Positions 25,389-31,427 of a DNA stretch of 64,000 nucleotides are shown in pieces. This stretch comes from Sphingomonas kyeonggiensis. GTDB lineage: Bacteria; Pseudomonadota; Alphaproteobacteria; Sphingomonadales; Sphingomonadaceae. Where the stretch lies: the NCBI RefSeq assembly GCF_014204495.1, contig NZ_JACHLN010000003.1, positions 981,128 to 1,045,127 on the forward strand, in the 5' to 3' direction. Below the pieces are notes generated by a model. That model ran no database searches, was not told the DNA's origin, and saw only the letters and a program-made list of their open reading frames with translations. Positions within the stretch are counted from its first letter, which is position 1. Every line of letters begins with the position of its first letter. Made by a program: the position numbers and the translations under genes.

Positions 25389-25405
25389 ATACCCCCTATA
25401 GGTAT
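25389..25405. promoter_or_regulatory. DmeR/RcnR-type operator
   Basis: ATACC-CCCTATA-GGTAT: a 5-bp inverted repeat flanking a C-rich centre, as in RcnR/FrmR-family sites with a G/C tract between TAC and GTA ends. It overlaps the ribosome-binding region of dmeR. Confidence 0.6.
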
Positions 25406-25432
25406 ATGGAGAGCAGGTAAACCCCGTCGCGT

Positions 25433-25834
25433 TCAGCGCATCGCTTCCAGCAGCGGATAGAGGATCGCCTTCTCGCGGGCGATGCGCCGGCGCATCGAGG
25501 CGCGCATCGCCGTCGATGCCGCTCGATAGCCATCCCAGTCGGCGACGATGCGGTCGATCGTCCACTCGCCGACATGCCGGCTGCTGCTGGAGAGCATCTC
25601 GGCGCTGTTCTCGCGCAGCCGGTCGATCTCCGCCACCACCTCCGGCGCGTTGCCCTCGCGCAGCCGCGCGCTGGCCTCATCGACGAGCCGCCGACGCCGG
25701 CTGCTCGCCCGGCTCAGCCGCCAGCGGATCGCGGCCAGCGCGCTCGCATCGGGCGCGGCCGCATGCGTCGCGTCCTCCAGTTCCTGGATTCCGGCGAGCA
25801 ATGCCTCATGTGCCGCGCGAAGCTCCGCCAGCAT
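25433..25834 (-). CDS. Helical hypothetical protein, hemerythrin-like
   Basis: 133 residues predicted fully alpha-helical and rich in Ala/Arg/Glu, with LAELRAAHEALLAGIQELE at the start and RRIAREKAILYPLLEAM at the end. This pattern (HE on helix 1, E...LYP on the last helix) recalls hemerythrin-HHE cation-binding proteins, but the full set of iron ligands is not obvious. It lies upstream of dmeR on the same strand, separated by a 43-bp gap. Function not assigned. Confidence 0.65.
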   Translation of the reverse strand: MLAELRAAHEALLAGIQELEDATHAAAPDASALAAIRWRLSRASSRRRRLVDEASARLREGNAPEVVAEIDRLRENSAEMLSSSSRHVGEWTIDRIVADWDGYRAASTAMRASMRRRIAREKAILYPLLEAMR

Positions 25835-25889
25835 GCCATCCCCTCAATTGACCTGCTCGATCAACGCATTGCGGTCAGCTGCGATCCGC

Positions 25890-26168
25890 TCAGGCGCGCA
25901 CAGCGAGCATGAGCAGGCCGATCGCGGCACTCATCTGGACCAGGACGATCAGCACCAGGTAGAGCGAGAAAGGCTGCTTGCGCGTCTTGTGGCGGAACAG
26001 CCGACGCGCGGCGAAAGCGCCCGGCGATCCGCCGAGCAGCGCCAGGCCGAGCAGGTCACGTTCGGGAATACGCCGTCCGCCGGCGATCGCGCGCCTTTTG
26101 TCCTGCCAGAAGCGCAACAGGGTCCAGAGATTGATGGCGACGAGCCAGAGAAGCGCAGCGGCAAGCAT
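25890..26168 (-). CDS. DUF1294 membrane protein
   Basis: 92 residues with two or three hydrophobic helices (residues 3-18, 40-55, 68-90) and the DUF1294 core: DKRRAIAGGRRIPERDLLGLALLGGSPGA followed by RHKTRKQPF, cut here into its parts. The family is of unknown function. It is divergent from the AmpR-like regulator with a 66-bp gap. Confidence 0.85.
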   Translation of the reverse strand: MLAAALLWLVAINLWTLLRFWQDKRRAIAGGRRIPERDLLGLALLGGSPGAFAARRLFRHKTRKQPFSLYLVLIVLVQMSAAIGLLMLAVRA

Positions 26169-26206
26169 CGCCCCGCCTTATCCGCTCGTCCCCATCTGGC
26201 GCCATG

Positions 26207-26223
26207 CATGAGATAAACTTATG
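26207..26223. promoter_or_regulatory. LysR-type inverted repeat
   Basis: CATGAG-ATAAA-CTTATG, an imperfect dyad in the 66-bp gap between the DUF1294 gene and the AmpR-like gene; candidate autoregulatory site. Confidence 0.45.
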
Positions 26224-26234
26224 CTCCGGCCTGC

Positions 26235-27110
26235 ATGGTCCGCCCCCACCTCCCCCTCAATGCCCTGCGCGCCTTCGAAGCCTCGGCCCGCCACCTCAGC
26301 TTCACCCGCGCCGCGATCGAGCTCTGCGTCACCCAGGCGGCGATCAGCCACCAGGTGAAGGGGCTGGAGGAGCGGCTCGGCGCCCAGCTCTTCCGCCGCC
26401 TGCCGCGCGGCCTGGCGCTCACCGACGAAGGCCTCGCCCTGCTCCCCGCGCTCGGCGACAGCTTCGATCGCATCGCCGAGCTGGTCGAAGGCATCACCAG
26501 CGGCACGGCGGCCCAGCTCCTCTCGGTCGCCGCGGTCGGCACCTTCGCCACCGGCTGGCTGCTGCCGCGCCTGCCGGCCTTCCACGCCGCGCACCCGCGG
26601 ATCGACCTGCGCCTGTTCACCAACAACAACCGCGTCGATCTCGCCGGCGAAGGGCTCGACTATGCGATCCGCTTCGGCGCCGGCGCCTGGCACGGCACGG
26701 AAGCGGTGCCGCTGATCGAGACCCCGCTCACCCCGCTGTGCACGCCGGCCCTGGCAGAGAAGCTCTCAACCCCCGCCGACCTGCTCGCGCTGCCGCTGCT
26801 CCGCTCCTACCGCGCCGATGAATGGCCGCGCTGGCTGGCCGAGGCCGGCATCGCGCCGGTCCCTTTGCGCGGCCCGGTGTTCGACAGCTCGCTGGCGATG
26901 GCCGAGGCGGCGGTACAGGGCATCGGCGTCGCGCTCGCCCCACCGGCGATGCTCGCCCGCCACCTCGAGGAAGGCCGCGTCGTTCGCCCCTTCGACCTCG
27001 AAGTCAGCACCGGCCGCTACTGGCTCACCTGGCTCCAGTCGCGCACGCCAAGCCCGGCAATGGCGGCGTTCCGGGAGTGGATAGCGGCACAGGCAGCCCC
27101 GTCTCGCTGA
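26235..27110 (+). CDS. LysR-family regulator closely resembling AmpR
   Basis: 291 residues. N-terminal wHTH LPLNALRAFEASARHLSFTR, AAIELCVTQAAISHQVKGLE; effector domain with GTFATGWLLPRL, NNRVDLAGEGLDYAIRFG, GAGAWHGTEAVPL and LLRSYRADEWPRWL. The last four are AmpR hallmarks; AmpR senses muropeptides and controls ampC. No beta-lactamase gene is adjacent, so it is an orphan here and could equally be a GcvA-like regulator. Its end overlaps the convergent 197-residue hypothetical gene by 86 bp. Confidence 0.85.
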   Translation: MVRPHLPLNALRAFEASARHLSFTRAAIELCVTQAAISHQVKGLEERLGAQLFRRLPRGLALTDEGLALLPALGDSFDRIAELVEGITSGTAAQLLSVAAVGTFATGWLLPRLPAFHAAHPRIDLRLFTNNNRVDLAGEGLDYAIRFGAGAWHGTEAVPLIETPLTPLCTPALAEKLSTPADLLALPLLRSYRADEWPRWLAEAGIAPVPLRGPVFDSSLAMAEAAVQGIGVALAPPAMLARHLEEGRVVRPFDLEVSTGRYWLTWLQSRTPSPAMAAFREWIAAQAAPSR

Positions 27111-27618
27111 ACAGCTGCGCGGCGATCGCCCGGTAATAGCCGCATATCTCGTCGAGCTCGGCGCCCGACATGCTCAGCCGCTCGCCGATCGCGACGCGGG
27201 GCAGCGCCACGCCGTCCCGCATCGGCCAGCCGACCGTCATGCTGATGTCGCCCCGCCGATCGCCCCGGCGCACCAGCCCCTCGCAGTGGAACAGGCAGTC
27301 GCGGCTGCGCGCCAACGCGATCAATCGGGCGTGGTCGCCATGCGGAGCACCGGTCATCGCGCGCAACGAGGCGAGCTTGCTGGCGGTGGCGCGCTCGCCC
27401 GCGGGCATTGCGATTCCGCGGGCGCCGGCCAGCGCATCGATCAGCAGACTCAGGAAACGATCGAGCTCGCGCAGCCCGTTGCCGAGCACCCGGGCACGAT
27501 ACCGTCCCTCGATCGCACGCGGCGGCCCCTCACGCGCCAGCCCCTGCGCCAGGAAATCGGCGCCGCGCTGCAGGGTGGCATGGGCCCGCGCCAGCTCGGC
27601 GCGGTCACGTCCGGTCAA
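27025..27618 (-). CDS. Hypothetical protein, last gene of a small-protein operon
   Basis: 197 residues, mixed helical/beta, starting MTGRDRAELARAHATLQRG. The middle has DISMTVGWPMRDG and VGLPRVAIGERLSM-type strands (DGVALPRVAIGERLSM), then DEICGYYRAIAAQLF. It overlaps the csp-like gene by 4 bp, so translation is coupled, and its 3' end runs antisense into the regulator gene. I do not recognise the family. Confidence 0.65.
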   Translation of the reverse strand: MTGRDRAELARAHATLQRGADFLAQGLAREGPPRAIEGRYRARVLGNGLRELDRFLSLLIDALAGARGIAMPAGERATASKLASLRAMTGAPHGDHARLIALARSRDCLFHCEGLVRRGDRRGDISMTVGWPMRDGVALPRVAIGERLSMSGAELDEICGYYRAIAAQLFSETGLPVPLSTPGTPPLPGLACATGAR

Positions 27619-27824
27619 TCGCAGAGCTTCAGGTCATGGGCGCAGGTCTGGCCCCGGCTGTCGGTGCGCAGCGCATAGGTAACGCGCTGGCGCGATTCGA
27701 GCCGGTCCAGCCCTGAAGCGGCGAGTGCGCTGGCATGGACAAAGGCGTCGTCGCCGCCCCTGTCCGGCTGGATCACGCCGAAGCCACCGGCGGTGTGGTA
27801 GAAGAACACCGTGCCACTCAGCAT
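27615..27824 (-). CDS. Divergent cold-shock-domain protein
   Basis: 69 residues, one CSD. RNA-binding motif RNP1 appears as GGFGVI (usual KGFGFI) and RNP2 as AFVHAS (usual VFVHFS). The first strand reads GTVFFYHT rather than GTVKWFN, so it lacks the usual Lys/Trp contacts and may bind nucleic acid weakly or with other specificity. It overlaps both neighbours (7 bp and 4 bp). Confidence 0.85.
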   Translation of the reverse strand: MLSGTVFFYHTAGGFGVIQPDRGGDDAFVHASALAASGLDRLESRQRVTYALRTDSRGQTCAHDLKLCD

Positions 27825-28102
27825 GGAGCCGCCTTTCGCGCCGCGATCGCCTGCTCCACCGCGGCGAGCCCCTCGGCGCTGGCGACAGCCAGGTCGAGCG
27901 GCCGCCCGCCCAGCGCCGCGTCATGGCCGTTGAGGAACAGCGTCGCCTCCTCGCGGCCCAGCGCCTCGAACGCGATGCGCGCCGCGCGGCCCTGGCGCTC
28001 GGCAGACTGCGGATCAAGCCGCGCCGCAGTGAACTGCCTGCGGAACGGCCGGGTCTGCGGCCGTTCTTCGGGCGTCGACGCCGGTACGCTCGCCTCGCTC
28101 AT
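27818..28102 (-). CDS. MbcA/ParS/Xre antitoxin-like protein (DUF2384 toxin-binding domain)
   Basis: 94 residues. The second half, EEATLFLNGHDAALGGRPL then DLAVASAEGLAAVEQAI, matches the toxin-binding C-domain of MbcA/ParS/Xre antitoxins (WLntpnpaLgGrtPlel.. s..G...V). The N-terminal half is basic and disordered, with no clear HTH. No RES-domain toxin gene follows; instead a cold-shock-like gene overlaps it. It may be an orphan regulator rather than an antitoxin. Confidence 0.7.
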   Translation of the reverse strand: MSEASVPASTPEERPQTRPFRRQFTAARLDPQSAERQGRAARIAFEALGREEATLFLNGHDAALGGRPLDLAVASAEGLAAVEQAIAARKAAPC

Positions 28103-28272
28103 AGGCTCGCCACCATGGGCAGCGGCGCATCCAGCGCGTCACGCAGTTCGGCGATCCGACGCGCATAGCCCCGCACCAGTCCCTGATGCGCGCAGCGTGC
28201 TTCCGATGACGCGGCGTCGCGGGCGCGTACCAGCGAAACCTGATGGCGATATAAGAGATAATTGAGATCCAT
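28099..28272 (-). CDS. 57-residue conserved small protein
   Basis: MDLNYLLYRHQVSLVRARDA begins a small helical protein; an AGAGC-rich helix follows (ASSEARCAHQGLVRGYARRI). GGAGG seven bases before ATG 28272 fixes the start. It overlaps the next gene by 4 bp (ATGA). Similar small proteins (MDLNYL, then YA.RI) recur in alphaproteobacteria from memory, function unknown. It heads the four-gene overlapping operon. Confidence 0.7.
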   Translation of the reverse strand: MDLNYLLYRHQVSLVRARDAASSEARCAHQGLVRGYARRIAELRDALDAPLPMVASL

Positions 28273-28444
28273 GATGTGCCTCCGCATTTCGTAAGCGGGA
28301 GCGCACAAGTCTCTCAGCCGCGGGCGCCTACATGTCGGAACTGCTCGCGATGCCCGAGCTTTAGCACGGCGACGAGACCGGCGATAGCACGATAGCACCG
28401 GCCGTGCGAGATTGCCCGGGCCCGATCCTCTCCCCGGGGCAAGC

Positions 28445-29395
28445 TCACCCCATCGCCACGGCGTCCACCGCATCCTCGCGCTTCTCGGGCCGGATATAGA
28501 TCGAACTCAATTTAGGCTCCTGCGCCTTCAGCCGGTGCTCGATCCGCTCGATCAACGTCTCCGCCTCGCCCATCGGCAGCGTGTCGGCAAAGTCGGCGCT
28601 GATCGCCACGAAGATGCGGTCGGGCGCGGTGTGGATCGTGCGCACATGGTTCACATGGGTGATGCACGGCTCGGCCTCGAGCAGCGCCCGGATCCGCGCG
28701 ACCATGTCCAGGTTCGCGCGCTCGCCGATCAGCAGCCCCTTGGATTCGCGTGCGAGCAGGCCCGCAACCGCCGCCAGGATCACGCCGATCACGATCGACG
28801 CCCAGCCGTCGATCCGCGGATCGCCCCAGTGATGGCTCGCCCATATGCCGATGCCGGCGACGATCAGCCCGGCGAGCGCCGCCGTATCCTCGAACAGCAC
28901 GATGAAGCCCGAGGGATCCTTCGATTCCTTGATCGCCTTCCACCAGCCGCAATCGCCCTTGCTGGCGGCGAATTCGCGCATCGCGATCCACCAGCTGGTG
29001 CCTTCGAGCGCGAAGGCGATGACGAGTACGACGTAGTTGGGCAGCGGGTCGCGCAGGGGTTCGGGCGACCGGATGTGCAGCCAGCCCTCATAGATGGAGA
29101 CGCCGGCGCCCAGCCCGAAGATCAGGATCGCGACGACGAACGCCCAGAAATAGAGTTCGCGGCCATAGCCGAAGGGATGATCGCGATCAGGCGGGCGCTT
29201 TGCCCGATATTGCCCGTAGAGCAGCAGGCCCTGATTGCCCGTATCGACCAGGCTGTGCACCCCCTCGGTAAGCATCGAGGAGGAACCGGTAATCGCGGCC
29301 GCCACGAACTTGGCGACCGCGATTCCGAGATTGGCGGCCAGCGCCGCGTAGATGACGATGTTGGCGCGCCATCCCGACGCGGGCGAGGCCGCCAT
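28445..29395 (-). CDS. Cation diffusion facilitator family transporter
   Basis: 316 residues, six membrane helices. LTEGVHSLVDTGNQGLLLYG and the FEDTAALAGLIVAGIG helix carry the metal-binding HxxxD/ExxxD pairs. HPFGYGRELYFWAFVVAI marks the Zn-T9/SLC30A9-like group. The cytoplasmic C-terminal domain contains HVNHVRTIHTAPDRIFVAIS. Likely Zn/Fe/Mn-proton antiporter; the metal cannot be told from sequence. Confidence 0.92.
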   Translation of the reverse strand: MAASPASGWRANIVIYAALAANLGIAVAKFVAAAITGSSSMLTEGVHSLVDTGNQGLLLYGQYRAKRPPDRDHPFGYGRELYFWAFVVAILIFGLGAGVSIYEGWLHIRSPEPLRDPLPNYVVLVIAFALEGTSWWIAMREFAASKGDCGWWKAIKESKDPSGFIVLFEDTAALAGLIVAGIGIWASHHWGDPRIDGWASIVIGVILAAVAGLLARESKGLLIGERANLDMVARIRALLEAEPCITHVNHVRTIHTAPDRIFVAISADFADTLPMGEAETLIERIEHRLKAQEPKLSSIYIRPEKREDAVDAVAMG

Positions 29396-29404
29396 TGCCT
29401 GGGC

Positions 29405-29755
29405 TTAGCCGAGGCCGATCTTCGACAGGATATTGCCGATCACGCCCTTGTCTTCGCCGGCCTTGGCCAGCTTGGCCTCGGCCTTCGGATCATAGCCCGA
29501 GCTTTCGGGCAGATCGCTATGGCTGTGACTGTGCACCGGCTGGGTGGATGCCGGCGGGTCCGACGCATCCATCGACTCGTCGAGCCCGCGGTCGAGCCGC
29601 GCTTCCTTGCTCTCCGGGTTGCGGTAGAGCCGCTCGGCAATCGATTCGTCGGTGCCTGCGTCCGCGGACTGGGCCGTCGTACGCACGGTTTCTTCGTCTG
29701 GGCCCGGTGCCACCGACATGCGGTCCAGCGCCGGGTCGATCGGGTTCGCATTCAT
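29405..29755 (-). CDS. Hydrophilic hypothetical protein
   Basis: 116 residues, acidic and low-complexity, starting MNANPIDPALDRMSVAPG. It contains HSHSHSDLPESSGYDPKAEA and ends KGVIGNILSKIGLG, a short amphipathic tail. Start at ATG 29755; the longer frame from 29875 covers the terminator of the upstream gene. Probably intrinsically disordered; function unknown. It lies 9 bp upstream of the CDF gene on the same strand. Confidence 0.65.
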   Translation of the reverse strand: MNANPIDPALDRMSVAPGPDEETVRTTAQSADAGTDESIAERLYRNPESKEARLDRGLDESMDASDPPASTQPVHSHSHSDLPESSGYDPKAEAKLAKAGEDKGVIGNILSKIGLG

Positions 29756-29835
29756 GACTTCACTCTCCTGAGCGTTGCCAAGTTGTAACGAACGCAATTC
29801 GATTCGCGTTCCCGTGCCGGAAACCATGCGGTCGC

Positions 29836-29872
29836 AAAAGAAAACGGCCCGGCGAGTTTCCCCGCCGGGCCG
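29836..29872 (-). terminator. Rho-independent terminator after the BI-1 gene
   Basis: On the minus strand CGGCCCGGCG (29872-29863) pairs with CGCCGGGCCG (29854-29845) and is followed by TTTTCTTTT. It lies 25 bp after the BI-1 stop. Confidence 0.85.
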
Positions 29873-29896
29873 CAATTTCTTTTACCTGCCGGGAAC

Positions 29897-30655
29897 TTAG
29901 TTCCGCTGGCTGCCGAACAGGCGGAGCAGGAACAGGAACATGTTGATGAAGTCGAGATAGAGCGTCAGCGCGCCCATCACCACTGCCTTGCCCATCATGT
30001 CCGTGCCGGCGACATAGGTGTACATGCTCTTGATCTTCTGCGTGTCATAGGCGGTCAGGCCCGCGAACAGCAGCACGCCGGCCACGTTGATCGCAAAGGC
30101 CAGCGGGCCCGACTGCAGGAACAGGTTGATCAGCGAGGCGACGATCAGGCCGACCACGCCCATGATCAGGAACGTGCCGAAGCCCGACAGGTCGCGCTTG
30201 GTGGTGTAGCCCCACAGGCTGAGGCCCGCGAAGCCCGCCGCCGTTGCGAAGAACACCTGGGCGATCGAGGTGTCGGTGTAGACGAGGAAGATCGTCGACA
30301 GCGACAGGCCCATCACCGTGGCATAGACCCAGTACAGGGCCTGCATCGCCGGGGTGGACAGGCGCATCTGGCCGAAGCTCATCAGCAGCACGATGCCCAG
30401 CGGCGCCAGCATCACCACCCAGCCGAGCAGCGTCGGCGCATAGCCGACCCCGCGCGAGGTCTGCTGCAGCGCGAACAGCACGTCGATCGCGCCGCTCTTG
30501 GCGAACAGCAGCGCGACGATGCCCGTCAGCAGCACGCCCGACGCCATGTAGTTGTAGACGGACAGCATGTACGACCTGAGCCCCGCGTCGCGCGCTTCCA
30601 CGCCCGCGCCGGCGGTCCCATAGGTACCCGTCCGGGGATCCGACCAATCAGCCAT
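29897..30655 (-). CDS. Bax inhibitor-1 / YccA family membrane protein
   Basis: 252 residues, seven hydrophobic helices. MADWSDPRTGTYG start, SVYNYMASGVLLTGIVALLF in helix 1 (conserved MA.GV), ATAAGFAGLSLWGYTTKRDL, and the C-terminal SMYTYVAGTDMMGKAVVMGA then LYLDFINMFLFLLRLFG. The YLDFIN motif with Asp is typical of the BI-1 pH-sensing/calcium-leak family. GGAGTTTTGCA precedes the ATG. A strong terminator follows. Confidence 0.93.
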   Translation of the reverse strand: MADWSDPRTGTYGTAGAGVEARDAGLRSYMLSVYNYMASGVLLTGIVALLFAKSGAIDVLFALQQTSRGVGYAPTLLGWVVMLAPLGIVLLMSFGQMRLSTPAMQALYWVYATVMGLSLSTIFLVYTDTSIAQVFFATAAGFAGLSLWGYTTKRDLSGFGTFLIMGVVGLIVASLINLFLQSGPLAFAINVAGVLLFAGLTAYDTQKIKSMYTYVAGTDMMGKAVVMGALTLYLDFINMFLFLLRLFGSQRN

Positions 30656-30750
30656 TGCAAAACTCCTTTGTCCGGCACCTGCCGGTCATGGTGTAATATC
30701 GCGCTCATACGGGGTGTTTTCAAGCAAAACCGGGGCTATCAGCCCTGAGT

Positions 30751-31287
30751 ATGATCCGCCTGTTCGTCGGCCTGCGTCCTCCCGCCCCGATCCGCGCCAA
30801 GCTGCTCGGCCTGATGGGCGGCATCCCCGGTGCCCGCTGGCAGGATGACGACCAGCTCCACATCACGCTGCGCTTCATCGGCGATGTCGACGAGCGCGCC
30901 GCCGAGGATGCGGCGCTTGCCTTGTCGGGTGTCCATTGGCCGGCGTTGGAGCTCACGCTCGAAGGCGTCGGCGCGTTCGAAAAGCGCGGCCGGGTCAACG
31001 CGGTCTGGGCCGGCGTGCGTCCGAAGGAGCCGCTCGCCGCGCTCCACCGCAAGATCGACCAGGCGCTGGTCCGCGCCGGCCAGCCGCCGGAAGGCCGCGC
31101 CTATCTGCCGCATATCACCCTCGCCCGGATGAACAGCCCCACCGAGGTCGTCGAACGCTTCGTCGAGGCGCATGGCGGCCTCGCCAGCACCCCTTTCACC
31201 CTCGACCATTTCTTCCTGTTCGAAAGCAGCCTCGGCCACGAAGGTGCGCGCTACGACGCCGTGGCACGCTATCCGCTGAACGGCTGA
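30751..31287 (+). CDS. thpR: RNA 2',3'-cyclic 3'-phosphodiesterase (2H family)
   Basis: 178 residues. Two HxTx motifs define the 2H phosphoesterase: HITLRFIGD (about 38) and HITLARM (about 124). MIRLFVGLRPP at the N-terminus and LFESSLGHEGARY near the end are typical of ThpR/LigT. It hydrolyses 2',3'-cyclic phosphate termini of RNA; it can also join tRNA half-molecules in vitro in some species. No operon partner. Confidence 0.94.
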   Translation: MIRLFVGLRPPAPIRAKLLGLMGGIPGARWQDDDQLHITLRFIGDVDERAAEDAALALSGVHWPALELTLEGVGAFEKRGRVNAVWAGVRPKEPLAALHRKIDQALVRAGQPPEGRAYLPHITLARMNSPTEVVERFVEAHGGLASTPFTLDHFFLFESSLGHEGARYDAVARYPLNG

Positions 31288-31336
31288 GACTCCGAACCCG
31301 TCACTCCACCCAAACCCCGTCACCCCGGCGTCAAAC

Positions 31337-31418
31337 CGTCATCCCGGCGAAAGCCGGGATCTCAGGCGAAGGCGCGGAGAAGGAGTCGCACGAGATCCCG
31401 GCTTTCGCCGGGATGACG
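31337..31418. repeat. REPIN-like element B2, 82 bp
   Basis: Second copy of the element at 9955-10036: same CGTCATCCCGGCGAAAGCC and inverted GGCTTTCGCCGGGATGACG arms, same 82-bp length, differing only in the central 20 or so bases. Lies between convergent thpR and the histidine kinase gene. Confidence 0.85.
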
Positions 31419-31427
31419 GATAAGGCG

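Noticed and set aside
27818..28102. Complete MbcA/RES toxin-antitoxin pair
   Set aside because: No RES-domain gene in the operon; the neighbour is a cold-shock-like gene.
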